DNA of 64,000 nucleotides from Nitratireductor mangrovi (GTDB taxonomy: Bacteria > Pseudomonadota > Alphaproteobacteria > Rhizobiales > Rhizobiaceae), in assembly GCF_007922615.2 (NCBI RefSeq), contig NZ_CP042301.2, positions 1,426,001-1,490,000 of the forward strand. Reading direction: 5' to 3'. Under the pieces are notes generated by a model. That model was not told the DNA's origin, made no database searches, and was given only the letters and a program-made list of their open reading frames with translations. The translations under genes were made by a program, and so were the position numbers. Numbering within the stretch: the stretch's first letter is position 1; each line of letters starts with the position of its first letter. Of the stretch, positions 42,038 through 51,152 are shown piece after piece.

Positions 42038-43345
42038 ATGACTGAGAATCGCAATAAAACCAATATTTTGAGCCGGACCTTGGACCGCCGCACGGCCCTC
42101 AAGGGGCTGGGCGCGACTGCGGCTGGCCTGGCCGTCGGACCAGGCTTTGTCCGGTACGCGCAGGCGCAATCGTCCGAGCCGATCCGCATCGGCTTCCAGG
42201 CGCACCGCACCGGCATTGGCGCCGCCTATGGCCGCTGGTACGAGCGCACGACCACAGCCGCCGCCAAGCTGATCAACGACGCTGGCGGCATCAACGGCCG
42301 CCCGCTCGAAATCGTCACAGAGGATGATGGTACCGACCCCAAGCGCGGCGCCGAGGTGGTGGAAAAGTTCGCCAACCAGCACAAGGTCGACGTCGTTTTC
42401 GGCACGCTCTTCAGCCACGTCGTCGTCGGCTCGGCGCCGACCGCCGGTGAACTCAAGATCCCGTATTACGTGGTCAGCGAGGGCTATCACGTCGCGTCGG
42501 GCAAGCTGAACCGCTACGTGTTCCAGCCCGGTATCACCGACGTGAAGGCGCAGGTGTCGTCGATGGCGCCCTGGGTATCGTCCAATCTCGGCAAGAAGGT
42601 CACCATGATCTTCCCCGACTACGCCTTCGGGCATGACCATCGCGACTTCTTCACCGCGGCGATGCAGGCGCAGGGCGGCGAGGTCATCCAGCATGTGCCG
42701 ATCCCGCCGACGGAGAGCTCGTTCACACGCTATCTGCCGCAGATCCCGTCCGAGACCGAGGTGCTCTACCACGTCATGGTCGGGCCGGGCGTGCTGACAT
42801 TCGTCAAGGAACTCGGCGAATTCTATGGCGGCGGCGGTCCCAAGCTGTTCGGCTTCATCGATTCGCTCGAAGCGGTCGACATCGCCAGCCCCGGGCTTGA
42901 GTTCCTCGAGGGCAGCCATTTCTGGGAGGGCATGCCGCGCTATCTCCAGCCCGACGCGCCGGACTACGTGAAGGCCTATCGCGACGCCGTCGGCATCGAC
43001 GACAACGGCGCCTCGAAGGAAGACGGCAAGGACGTCTCGACGGCCGCGCACATGTTCGGTTGCTGGGAAACGCTCTACGTCATCAAGGCGGCGATGGAGT
43101 CCGCCGGTTACCAGGGGCCGGACGACCGTGCCAAGCTGGTCGAGGCGACCGAGGCGATGACCGAATTCGCCGCCGGCCCCGAGCACCCGCAGGGCGACAA
43201 GAAGTTCAACGGCAAGATCCACCAGTGCTTCGGCCACCAGAACATCTCGCAGGTCGCCGATGGCAGGCTGAACGTCGTGCATACCACCTCGATCGAGGAC
43301 GGCATGTACGAGCCGGAGGCCGACTACACCACCCAGTCGCTCTGA
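42038..43345 (+). CDS. Periplasmic binding protein of a LIV/HAAT-type ABC importer, probable Tat substrate
   Basis: The 435-residue protein carries a long signal with twin arginines at 17-18 (DRRTALKG) and a likely cut after AQA near residue 43. The mature part starts PIRIGFQAHRTGIGAAYGRW and has the type I periplasmic fold typical of branched-chain amino acid, amide and urea receptors, with NDAGGINGRPLEIVTEDDGTD as the family signature. Substrate cannot be read from sequence. It heads the cluster of two permeases and two ATPases and is separated from them by a strong stem-loop. Context points to an N-heterocyclic or amide ligand. Confidence 0.9.
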   Translation: MTENRNKTNILSRTLDRRTALKGLGATAAGLAVGPGFVRYAQAQSSEPIRIGFQAHRTGIGAAYGRWYERTTTAAAKLINDAGGINGRPLEIVTEDDGTDPKRGAEVVEKFANQHKVDVVFGTLFSHVVVGSAPTAGELKIPYYVVSEGYHVASGKLNRYVFQPGITDVKAQVSSMAPWVSSNLGKKVTMIFPDYAFGHDHRDFFTAAMQAQGGEVIQHVPIPPTESSFTRYLPQIPSETEVLYHVMVGPGVLTFVKELGEFYGGGGPKLFGFIDSLEAVDIASPGLEFLEGSHFWEGMPRYLQPDAPDYVKAYRDAVGIDDNGASKEDGKDVSTAAHMFGCWETLYVIKAAMESAGYQGPDDRAKLVEATEAMTEFAAGPEHPQGDKKFNGKIHQCFGHQNISQVADGRLNVVHTTSIEDGMYEPEADYTTQSL

Positions 43346-43353
43346 TCGCATCG

Positions 43354-43384
43354 CGCCGGCCGCCCCTGGCGGGGAAGGCCGGCG
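43354..43384. terminator. Large stem-loop between the binding-protein and permease genes
   Basis: CGCCGGCC (43354-43361) pairs with GGCCGGCG (43377-43384), and the interior CCCC and GGGG around TGGC extend the stem. It begins 8 bases after the stop of the binding-protein gene. Such elements commonly protect the upstream transcript and reduce read-through, so that binding protein exceeds permease. Confidence 0.6.
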
Positions 43385-43479
43385 CCGCCGTTTGGCGGCT
43401 GCAATAGTCCTGCCTGCATATCGAACCGGATCGTCCCGCGCCATTGCCCCGGCCCGGGAAGCGTGAGAGCCACGACTGA

Positions 43480-44361
43480 ATGGGTTTCGGACCACACCTG
43501 CTTCTGGCCTCCCTGGAAGGCCTCGTCACCGCCGCGGTGCTGTCGCTGACCGCGCTCGGCCTGTCGCTGGTGTTTGGCGTCATGCGCGTCGTCAACGTCG
43601 CCCATGGCGAGTTTTTCATGCTGGGCGCCGTGCTCGCCTGGTTCTTTTCGACGTTGGTCACGGGCCACCCGGCCGTCGGCTTCCTTTTGGCGCTGGTGCT
43701 GTCGCCGCTGGTGGTCGGGCTGGTCGCACTCATTTGCGAGCGGCTCGTTCTGCGCCGCCTTTCCTACGACCCGGAGGCGACGATCGTTGCCACCATCGGT
43801 ATGCTGTACATCATCCAGCAACTGGCACTGACCTTCTATGGTCCAGAGGCTCGGCCGGTGCTGGCGCCGTTCAACTTTCGTGTCGCGCTGCCCTGGTTCG
43901 GCTATTCCGGTTACAAGCTCGCCGTCATCGCGGCCTCGATCGTGCTGATGGGAATGACATGGTTCGTGCTGACGCGCACGCGCATCGGTCTCGTCATGCG
44001 CGCCACGCAGTTCGACCGCGAGACGGCGCAGAATTTCGGCATCCCCGTCGACCGGGTCTATGCGATCGTTTTCGCGCTCGGCGCGATGCTTGCTGCGGTC
44101 GCCGCCGTGCTGATCGTGCCGATCCAGCAGGCGCATTACCTGATGGGGCTCGACCCGCTGCTCCTGTCCTTCATCGTCGTCATCATCGGCGGGCTCGGTT
44201 CACTGCGCGGAACCGTGCTCGCCGCCGTATTGATCGGGCTCTCGGACGGCATCATCTCGGTGTTCTTTTCGCCGACGTTGGCCAAGATGATCGCCACCCT
44301 GCTGGTGGCGCTGGTGCTCGTCTTCCGCCCGCAAGGCCTGTTCGGCACGGTGGCGCGCTGA
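43480..44361 (+). CDS. ABC importer permease, LivH type
   Basis: This 293-residue inner-membrane protein has about eight hydrophobic helices and the LivH pattern: an N-terminal half with LSLVFGVMRVVNVAHGEFFMLGA, the cytoplasmic coupling region TRTRIGLVMRATQFDRETAQNFGI, and IIGGLGSLRGTVLAAVLIGL at the C-terminus. It pairs with the LivM-like permease that starts at its last stop base (TGATG). The likely role is the translocation channel for the ligand of the binding protein at 42038. Confidence 0.93.
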   Translation: MGFGPHLLLASLEGLVTAAVLSLTALGLSLVFGVMRVVNVAHGEFFMLGAVLAWFFSTLVTGHPAVGFLLALVLSPLVVGLVALICERLVLRRLSYDPEATIVATIGMLYIIQQLALTFYGPEARPVLAPFNFRVALPWFGYSGYKLAVIAASIVLMGMTWFVLTRTRIGLVMRATQFDRETAQNFGIPVDRVYAIVFALGAMLAAVAAVLIVPIQQAHYLMGLDPLLLSFIVVIIGGLGSLRGTVLAAVLIGLSDGIISVFFSPTLAKMIATLLVALVLVFRPQGLFGTVAR

Positions 44362-45323
44362 TGGGGCGGGGTAGCGCATCAAGGGTGCTGGCGCTGCATC
44401 TGGCGGTGCTGGCCGTGCTTGTCGCACTGTATTTCGTTCTGCCCGATTACCACCGTGGCATCGTTCCGCGCGTTCTGGTGCTGGCGGTGTTCGCCGCCGG
44501 CTACAACATCCTTTTCGGCTATACCGGGCTCCTGAGCCTCGGCCATGCCATGTTTTTCGCCGCCGGCATCTACGGCGCCGGCATGCCGGCATATTACCTC
44601 GACTGGGGTGTTTTGCCGGCCTTCGCTGCTGGAATCGCCTCGGGCGCCGTGCTGGCGCTGGTGGTCGGCTTCCTGGCGCTCAGGACCAGCGGCGTCGCCT
44701 TCATGATAGTTACCATGATGTTTTCGCAGGTCTTCTATCTGACGACGCTCTATTTCACGACCTGGACGCGCGGCGAGGAAGGTCTTGTGATCGGGCAGCA
44801 ACTCAGGCAGTTCGTGATCGGTGGCACGATCGTCGACCTGACCGACCCGGCAACGCGCTATTTCGCCGCCGTCATCCTGTTCGGCGTCGTGCTGTTTGCC
44901 AGCCTTGCCGTGGCCCGCGCACCTTTCGGCCGTGTCCTGATCGCGATCCGCGAGAACGAGGAACGCGTGCGCATGCTGGGCTACGACGTGTTCCTCAACA
45001 AGCTCGCGGCCGTGGTCATTTCCGGCGTCTTCTGCGCGGCGGCGGGTGCCGCCTACGCGCTTTTGTTCGGCTATGTCGGTTCGACCTTTGCCTCGATCCA
45101 GTATTCGATCCTGCCGCTGCTCTGGGTGCTGCTCGGCGGCGCGGCGACGACACTCGGGCCGCTCATCGGCACAGTCTTCATGTTTTATGTCGTCGACATC
45201 ACCTCCGGCTACACCTCGGCCTACCTGCTGATCGTCGGCATAGCGTTGATCCTGCTGGTGCTTTTCTTTCCCAAGGGGTTCCTGGGCACTGTCCGCGAAA
45301 GGTGGCTGCGATGGCTGCCGTGA
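44361..45323 (+). CDS. ABC importer permease, LivM type
   Basis: The 320-residue polytopic protein has the LivM hallmarks [20 protein letters not shown] and the coupling loop [26 protein letters not shown]. It shares one base with the LivH-like stop and overlaps the start of the ATPase gene by 13 bases, so the importer genes are translated in series. There is no fused ATPase domain. Confidence 0.93.
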   Translation: MGRGSASRVLALHLAVLAVLVALYFVLPDYHRGIVPRVLVLAVFAAGYNILFGYTGLLSLGHAMFFAAGIYGAGMPAYYLDWGVLPAFAAGIASGAVLALVVGFLALRTSGVAFMIVTMMFSQVFYLTTLYFTTWTRGEEGLVIGQQLRQFVIGGTIVDLTDPATRYFAAVILFGVVLFASLAVARAPFGRVLIAIRENEERVRMLGYDVFLNKLAAVVISGVFCAAAGAAYALLFGYVGSTFASIQYSILPLLWVLLGGAATTLGPLIGTVFMFYVVDITSGYTSAYLLIVGIALILLVLFFPKGFLGTVRERWLRWLP

Positions 45324-46072
45324 ACCCGCTGCTCGTCACCAGAGGGTTGTCGCGCTCATTTGGCGGCCTGCGTGCTGTCGACGATGTCGATTTCTCGCTG
45401 CAGGAAGGTGAAATCCGGGCCGTGATCGGCCCCAACGGTGCCGGCAAGACCACCTTCGTCAGCCTGGTCTGCGGGCGGATCGCGCCCAGTGCCGGCAGCG
45501 TGTCTTTCGACGGTCGCGACGTGACCCGGCTTCCCGCGCACCGGCGCGTGAAGCGGGGCATCGCCTATACCTTTCAGATCACCTCGATCTTCGCCAATCT
45601 CAGCGTCTTCGACAATGTTGCCCTTTCGGTGCAACGGCGCCTGATCGATCATGCCGAGCGTGGGGGGAGCCGTTTTTCAGCCGCCGATCTGAGGCACGGC
45701 GTCGAGGAGGCGCTGCAACGGGTCGGCCTTCATGAACGCGCCGACCAGCCGGCCGGCAAGCTGGCCTATGGCCATCAGCGACTGCTGGAGGTGGCGATGG
45801 GGCTGGCGCTCGCCCCGAGGCTGCTTATCCTCGACGAGCCGACACAGGGGCTCTCCGACGCCGAAATAGAAAGCTTCATCAAGCTGGTACGCGAGATCGC
45901 GCAATCGGCCACCGTGCTTCTGATCGAACACAACATGCCGGTGGTCATGGCCCTTGCCGGTCGTATCACGGTCATGAACGCCGGTGCGATCCTCGCCGAA
46001 GGCACGCCCGACGAAATCCGGACCAACAGCGCCGTCCAGCATGCCTATCTGGGAACTGCGCAAGATGGCTGA
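45311..46072 (+). CDS. ABC importer ATPase, LivG type
   Basis: The 253-residue nucleotide-binding subunit has Walker [11 protein letters not shown]-loop region [14 protein letters not shown], a degenerate signature [15 protein letters not shown] as is normal for LivG proteins, Walker [12 protein letters not shown] and the H-loop HNMPVV. AAAGG 8 bases upstream supports the ATG at 45311, which lies inside the livM-like gene; a GTG at 45302 is an alternative. It works with the LivF-like ATPase. Confidence 0.93.
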   Translation: MAAVNPLLVTRGLSRSFGGLRAVDDVDFSLQEGEIRAVIGPNGAGKTTFVSLVCGRIAPSAGSVSFDGRDVTRLPAHRRVKRGIAYTFQITSIFANLSVFDNVALSVQRRLIDHAERGGSRFSAADLRHGVEEALQRVGLHERADQPAGKLAYGHQRLLEVAMGLALAPRLLILDEPTQGLSDAEIESFIKLVREIAQSATVLLIEHNMPVVMALAGRITVMNAGAILAEGTPDEIRTNSAVQHAYLGTAQDG

Positions 46073-46772
46073 CGCGCTTTCCGTCAATCAGATCAATTGC
46101 TTCTATGGCGATGTGCAGGTCCTGCGAGACTTCGATCTGACATTGCGCAAGGGCGAAGTGCTCTGCCTGCTCGGCCGCAACGGGGCCGGCAAGACCACGA
46201 TGCTGAAGGCGATCATGGGCCTTGTGCCGGTGCGCTCGGGCACGATCATGCTGGGTGAAACCGACCTGGCACGCCTCGCCGCCCACGACATCCCGCGCAA
46301 GGGCGTCGCCTATGTGCCGCAGGGCCGGCGGCTGTTTTCTGAACTCAGCGTCGCAGAAAATCTCGATATCGGGCTGATGGCGCGCGCCAAGGGCGTGTCA
46401 ACGCGCGAGGCGGTGCTGGAACTCTTCCCGGTGCTGCGCGAGCGCTTGCGCCAGCGCTCCGGTACGCTCTCCGGTGGCGAACAGCAGATGCTCGCCATGG
46501 CGCGGGCACTGTGCGTCGAGCCGGAGGTGCTCCTGCTCGACGAACCGACCGAGGGGCTGATGCCGTCGATGATCGCGCGCATCCGCGAGGCGGTTGCCGA
46601 ATTGCGCAGTCGCGGCGTCTCGACCATCCTGGTCGAGCAGCGGGTCGATGCGGTGCTGCCGATCGCCGACCGCGTCGCCTTCATCGAAAACGGCGTCAAC
46701 CGCGATGTTGTCGGCGTGGAAAAGCTGCGCGCCGACCCGGCACTGGTCCATCATTACGTCGGCGTCGGCTGA
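46065..46772 (+). CDS. ABC importer ATPase, LivF type
   Basis: The 235-residue ATPase has Walker A GRNGAGKTT, the LivF-typical GVAYVPQGRRLFSELSV, signature LSGGEQQMLAMARAL, Walker B VLLLDEPTEGL and an EQR motif where LivG has the H-loop HNM. It overlaps the LivG-like gene by 8 bases and completes the importer. The minus-strand nicotinamidase gene ends 18 bases after it. Confidence 0.93.
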   Translation: MADALSVNQINCFYGDVQVLRDFDLTLRKGEVLCLLGRNGAGKTTMLKAIMGLVPVRSGTIMLGETDLARLAAHDIPRKGVAYVPQGRRLFSELSVAENLDIGLMARAKGVSTREAVLELFPVLRERLRQRSGTLSGGEQQMLAMARALCVEPEVLLLDEPTEGLMPSMIARIREAVAELRSRGVSTILVEQRVDAVLPIADRVAFIENGVNRDVVGVEKLRADPALVHHYVGVG

Positions 46773-46789
46773 GACCCCGAGACATTAGC

Positions 46790-47389
46790 TCAGGCGAGCC
46801 GCACGCCGGCATCCTTCATCATGCTGGTCATCGCGGCGAGCGAGCCGCCGAGGTCGATCGCGCGGCATGCGTCCATCACCACCGTGACCGAAAAGCCTTC
46901 ACGGGCGGCGTCGAGCGCCGAATAGGCGACGCAGAAATCCGTCGCCAGCCCGACCATGGTGAGGTCGGAAAGGCTGCGCTCGCGCAGATAGCCGGCGAGG
47001 CCGGTCGGGGTCTCGTGATCGTTCTCGAAGTATGCCGAATAGCTGTCGATTTTCCGCCGAAAACCCTTACGAACCACGAGTTCCGCCTTGGTCCATTCGA
47101 GCTTTTCGTGAAATTCGGCGCCTCTCGAACCCTGAATGCAATGGTCCGGCCACAGGGTCTGCTCGCCATAGGGCATGGTCACCGTCTCGAACGGGTTCTT
47201 GCCCTCATGCTCGGAGGCGAAGCTCGAATGGCCGGCGGGGTGCCAGTCCTGGGTGAGGATCACGTGTTCGTGCTCGACAATCAGTCGGTTGACCAAGGGC
47301 ACGATCTCGTCGCCGCCGGCAACCGCCAGCGCACCGCCGGGACAGAAATCGTTCTGAAGATCGATCACGATCAGGGCTTTGTCGGCCAT
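46790..47389 (-). CDS. pncA: Nicotinamidase (isochorismatase-fold)
   Basis: PncA hydrolyses nicotinamide to nicotinate and ammonia. The 199-residue protein has the catalytic triad Asp10 (VIDLQNDFCPGG), Lys108 (VVRKGF) and Cys153 (ATDFCV), and metal ligands Asp48, His50 and His83 (TQDWHPAGH, WPDHC), which mark true nicotinamidases within the fold. It could serve ordinary NAD salvage. However, it is divergent from the molybdenum-hydroxylase operon across 125 bases holding a candidate operator, which suggests it feeds nicotinate into degradation. Confidence 0.94.
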   Translation of the reverse strand: MADKALIVIDLQNDFCPGGALAVAGGDEIVPLVNRLIVEHEHVILTQDWHPAGHSSFASEHEGKNPFETVTMPYGEQTLWPDHCIQGSRGAEFHEKLEWTKAELVVRKGFRRKIDSYSAYFENDHETPTGLAGYLRERSLSDLTMVGLATDFCVAYSALDAAREGFSVTVVMDACRAIDLGGSLAAMTSMMKDAGVRLA

Positions 47390-47476
47390 CCGTCTCCCCT
47401 CGGGTTTTTTGTCGGTCGGGTGCTTTTGGCGACCATGGACAGACGCGTCGGCTTTGACAAGTGGCGGCGTCCTGAT

Positions 47477-47496
47477 ATCATTTGCATACGAATGAT
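47477..47496. promoter_or_regulatory. Palindrome between pncA and the molybdenum-hydroxylase operon (candidate MarR operator)
   Basis: These 20 bases have ATCATT/AATGAT arms around an imperfect core. The central 14 bases (47480-47493, ATTTGCATACGAAT) match the site at 58454-58467 at 12 of 14 positions. It lies about 20 bases before the FAD-subunit start and about 90 bases before pncA, so a bound repressor could block one or both. Confidence 0.6.
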
Positions 47497-47514
47497 TTCG
47501 TGACGCCGGTCACA

Positions 47515-48405
47515 ATGACAAGAGAAGCCGGCAGCGTGTTGGGAACGGCCACCTTGGCGCACTACGCACGACCGCGGGAACTGCAGGAGGCGCTCGATCT
47601 GCTGTCGGCCGATCGCTGGCGGGTGCTTGCCGGCGGCACCGACTTCTATCCGGCCCAGGGCGCTCGGCCGATCCGCGAAAATATCCTTGATATCAATGGA
47701 TTGCGCGAACTTCGTCACTTTGCCGAGACGGACCGGCATGTAGTCTTCGGTGCCAGGACGACCTGGACCGACATCATGCGCCGGCACCTGCCGACATCTT
47801 TCGACGCGCTCAAACTCGCCGCGCGCGAGGTCGGCTCGATCCAGATCCAGAACGCCGGCACCGTTGCCGGCAATCTCTGCAATGCGTCGCCCGCGGCCGA
47901 CGGCGTGCCGCCGCTATTGGCACTCGACGCCGAGGTAGAACTGCGCTCGCTGGATGGCGTCCGGCATGTGCCGCTCGCCGATTTCATCCAGGGCAACCGC
48001 AAGACGTCTCTGGCGCCAGACGAACTGATGACGGCCATCCGCATCCCGAAGGCTTCGACCGGTGGCCGCTCGAGCTTCGTCAAGCTTGGGGCCCGGCGCT
48101 ATCTGGTGATCTCGATCGCCATGGTCGCGGTCCGCGTCGAGATCGGGGAGGGCGGCCTGGTCGAGAATATCGCGATTGCCGTCGGGTCCTGCTCAGCCGT
48201 GGCACAACGGATGACGACGTTGGAACAGGCCCTTCGCGGCCGGAGTTTGGCGGCAATCGACATCACGCCGAACCTGATGCCGGAACTCGACCCGATCGAC
48301 GACGTGCGCGGCAGTGCCGAATACCGGCGGCTGGCCGCAGCCGAAATCGTTGACCGCGCGATCGCGATGGCAACCGACCCCACCGCAAGGGGGCTCGCCG
48401 CATGA
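47515..48405 (+). CDS. Molybdenum hydroxylase FAD-binding subunit (CoxM/XdhB-like)
   Basis: The 296-residue medium subunit passes electrons from the 2Fe-2S clusters to FAD. It has the two FAD motifs of the family, AGGTDFYP (39-46) and NAGTVAGN (113-120) followed by LCNASPAADG, and the C-terminal CO_deh_flav_C segment. The start is uncertain: no good ribosome site precedes ATG 47515, and GTG 47500 or GTG 47538 are possible. The stop overlaps the next start (ATGA). First gene of the operon of six coupled genes. Confidence 0.92.
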   Translation: MTREAGSVLGTATLAHYARPRELQEALDLLSADRWRVLAGGTDFYPAQGARPIRENILDINGLRELRHFAETDRHVVFGARTTWTDIMRRHLPTSFDALKLAAREVGSIQIQNAGTVAGNLCNASPAADGVPPLLALDAEVELRSLDGVRHVPLADFIQGNRKTSLAPDELMTAIRIPKASTGGRSSFVKLGARRYLVISIAMVAVRVEIGEGGLVENIAIAVGSCSAVAQRMTTLEQALRGRSLAAIDITPNLMPELDPIDDVRGSAEYRRLAAAEIVDRAIAMATDPTARGLAA

Positions 48406-51152
48406 GCCTGCCGGTCGAGAACATCGCCTTCGATCTCAACGGCGAGCGCGTCTCGGTGACCGCTCCGCCGGTGACGCGGCTTTCCAACCTCTTGCGCGAC
48501 CATCTGGGCCGCACCGGCACCAAGGTCGGCTGCGATGCGGGCGACTGCGGCGCTTGCACCGTGCTCCTTGATGACGAGCCGGTTTGCGCCTGCCTCGTGC
48601 CGGCCGCCAGTGCGGCGGGTGCGAAGGTGCGAACCGTTGAAGGGCTGGGCAACGGGGCGCTCTCGGCCGTGCAGGACTCGTTCCTTCGGCATGGCGCCGC
48701 GCAGTGCGGCATCTGCACACCCGGTTTCCTCGTAGCCGCCACGGCGCTGCTCGAACGCAACCCTGTACCGAGCGAGGCCGAAGTCATGGACGCGCTTGGC
48801 GGCGTGCTGTGCCGCTGTACCGGCTATCGCAAGATCGTCGCGGCTGTAATGAACGCGCATCTGCCGGATCGCGGCCACAACAACCCGCCTGCCAACGGAC
48901 ACGCGGTCGGCATGCCGGTCGTCCGGCTTGACGGCGTGCCAAAGGTCACCGGCCGCGACCTTTTCGGCGCCGACGAACGGCCGGCCGAAGCGCTTTCCGT
49001 GCTGGTTGTGCGCTCGCCACACTGGCACGCGGCGTTTTCGTTCGGCGATCTCGAAGCGTTCGTTGGCCAACATCCGGGTGTGGTTGCCGTTTTTACAGCC
49101 GCCGACATTCCCGGGAAGAATTGCTTCGGCGTCATTCCCCCCTTCGCCGACCAGCCGGCGCTGGCGGAAGGCCGGGCGCGCTTTCGCGGCGAGGCGGTGG
49201 CGCTCATTGCCGGCGAACGCGATGCCATCGCGGCACTCGACATTGCGGACTTTCCGATCGAATGGCGTGAACTGCCGCATGTTCTCGAACTCGGCGCAGC
49301 GCTGGCTGCGGGCCAGAGGCCGGTCCACGACAGCCGCCCAGGCAATGTCCTGACCCAGGGTCTTGTCGAATGCGGCGAGCCGGAGGCGGCCCTGGCTGCC
49401 TCTCACCTCACCGTGACCGGCGCGATCGAGACGGCCTATGTGGAACATGCCTATATCGAACCGGAAGCCGGCTATGCCTTTCTCGACGGGGATATTCTCG
49501 TGATCAAGGCCTGCACGCAGGCGCCCTACATGGACCGCGACGACACGGCGGCGGTGCTTGGCCTGCCGCCGGAGAAGGTGCGCATCGTGCCGACAGCGAC
49601 CGGAGGCGGTTTCGGCTCCAAGCTCGACGTCTCGCTGCAGCCGCTGATCGGGCTGGTGGCCCTGAAGACCGGACGCCCGGCGGCATTGGCATACACACGC
49701 TCGGAATCGATGGCCTCGACCACCAAGCGACACCCGGCGTCGATGCGGGCGACGATCGGCGCCGACCGCGACGGCAACATCACCGGAATGATTTTTTCGG
49801 GTGATTTCAACACCGGCGCCTACGCCAGTTGGGGACCGACGGTAGCCAATCGTGTACCGGTCCATGCCTCCGGACCCTACGTCACGCCGAACTACCGCGC
49901 GGTCGGTCGCGCGATCCACACCAATGGGCCTGTCTCCGGCGCCTTTCGCGGTTTTGGTGTGCCGCAGGCGACGATCATGCAGGAAACGCTCTATGACGAA
50001 CTGGCCGGCAAGTTCGGCATCGATCGCCTCGAATTTCGGCTGAGGAACGCATTGCGTGACGGGTCAAACACCACCGCCGGCCAGCTTCTCGCCGAGGGTG
50101 TCGGCATTGCCGCGTGCCTGGAAACGCTGTCGCCGCATTGGCGTCGCGCCTGTGCCGACGCGGCAAGCGCCAATGCGACAGCCAACGGCTCGCCGCTGCG
50201 CAGAGGCGTCGGCATTGCCTCGTGCTGGTATGGCTGCGGCAACACTTCACTGCCGAACCCGTCGACCATCAGGGTCGGGATTTCGGTAAGCGGCGAGGTC
50301 GTCCTGCATCAGGGCGCCGTCGATATCGGGCAGGGCTCCAATACGGTGATTGCCCAGATCTGCGCCGACGCGCTCGGGCTGCCGCTGGCCGATTTCCGGC
50401 TGGTAGGCGGCGACACGGCCATCACGCCTGACGCCGGCAAGACGTCCGCATCGCGCCAGACCTTCGTCACCGGCAAGGCGGCCGAGAAGGCAGGGCGGGC
50501 GCTGCGAGAGAATATCCTGCGCTTCGCCAATGTCTCGGCCGGCGCATCGATCGCCATCGAAGGAGGGGCGATCGTCGTGACGGAAGGCGGTGAGCGGCGG
50601 CGGATCGAGCTGGCCAAGCTGCCTGTCGACGAACGCGGATACGTCTTTTCAGCTGAGGAAACCTACGACCCGCCGACCGCGCCGCTCGACGAAAAAGGGC
50701 AGGGGATCCCCTATGCGGTCTATGGCTACGGCGCACAGATCGTCGAACTCGAGGTCGACTGCCGCCTCGGCACGGTGAAGCTCTTGAAGATCACCGCCGC
50801 GCACGATGTGGGTCGCGCCATCAACCCGCAACTTGCCGAGGGCCAGATCGAGGGCGGCATCGCGCAAGGGATCGGCATGGCCTTGATGGAGGAATACGTT
50901 CCCGGTCGCACCGAAAATTTGCATGACTACCTGATCCCGACCATCGGCGACGTGCCGGAGATCGAAACCATCCTGGTCGAGGTTGCCGATCCCGAGGGGC
51001 CATTCGGCGCAAAGGGGCTGGGCGAACACGTGCTGATCCCGACCGCGCCGGCGATCCTCAACGCCATCCGAGACGCGACAGGCGTGCTGGTTACGAAGGT
51101 TCCGGCGACGCCGAGCCGGGTGCTGGCGGCGATCCGGGAGGCCGGCCGGTGA
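48402..51152 (+). CDS. Molybdenum hydroxylase, fused 2Fe-2S and molybdopterin subunit
   Basis: This 916-residue protein joins what are usually two subunits. Residues 1-165 form the iron-sulfur subunit, with a ferredoxin-type cluster (Cys44, Cys49, Cys52, Cys64) and an alpha-helical cluster (Cys102, Cys105, Cys137, Cys139). From about residue 170 it is the molybdopterin subunit, with GGGFGSK from 401, GAFRGFGVPQ and the base-catalyst Glu875 in AKGLGEHV. The CO dehydrogenase loop AYRCSFR is absent, so this is a hydroxylase of an aromatic N-heterocycle or aldehyde, not a CO oxidase. With an Hnr-like gene next, hydroxylation of nicotinate at C6 is the leading guess; xanthine-type substrates remain possible. 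Confidence 0.92.
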   Translation: MSLPVENIAFDLNGERVSVTAPPVTRLSNLLRDHLGRTGTKVGCDAGDCGACTVLLDDEPVCACLVPAASAAGAKVRTVEGLGNGALSAVQDSFLRHGAAQCGICTPGFLVAATALLERNPVPSEAEVMDALGGVLCRCTGYRKIVAAVMNAHLPDRGHNNPPANGHAVGMPVVRLDGVPKVTGRDLFGADERPAEALSVLVVRSPHWHAAFSFGDLEAFVGQHPGVVAVFTAADIPGKNCFGVIPPFADQPALAEGRARFRGEAVALIAGERDAIAALDIADFPIEWRELPHVLELGAALAAGQRPVHDSRPGNVLTQGLVECGEPEAALAASHLTVTGAIETAYVEHAYIEPEAGYAFLDGDILVIKACTQAPYMDRDDTAAVLGLPPEKVRIVPTATGGGFGSKLDVSLQPLIGLVALKTGRPAALAYTRSESMASTTKRHPASMRATIGADRDGNITGMIFSGDFNTGAYASWGPTVANRVPVHASGPYVTPNYRAVGRAIHTNGPVSGAFRGFGVPQATIMQETLYDELAGKFGIDRLEFRLRNALRDGSNTTAGQLLAEGVGIAACLETLSPHWRRACADAASANATANGSPLRRGVGIASCWYGCGNTSLPNPSTIRVGISVSGEVVLHQGAVDIGQGSNTVIAQICADALGLPLADFRLVGGDTAITPDAGKTSASRQTFVTGKAAEKAGRALRENILRFANVSAGASIAIEGGAIVVTEGGERRRIELAKLPVDERGYVFSAEETYDPPTAPLDEKGQGIPYAVYGYGAQIVELEVDCRLGTVKLLKITAAHDVGRAINPQLAEGQIEGGIAQGIGMALMEEYVPGRTENLHDYLIPTIGDVPEIETILVEVADPEGPFGAKGLGEHVLIPTAPAILNAIRDATGVLVTKVPATPSRVLAAIREAGR

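Noticed and set aside
48402..51152. Carbon monoxide dehydrogenase (coxL)
   Set aside because: The form I CODH active-site loop AYRCSFR is absent; the equivalent region reads GAFRGFGVPQ, and the neighbours fit an N-heterocycle hydroxylase.
47515..51152. Ordinary xanthine dehydrogenase for purine use
   Set aside because: No xdhC, guanine deaminase, uricase or ureide genes are nearby, whereas an Hnr-like reductase and nicotinamidase are. Not excluded biochemically.
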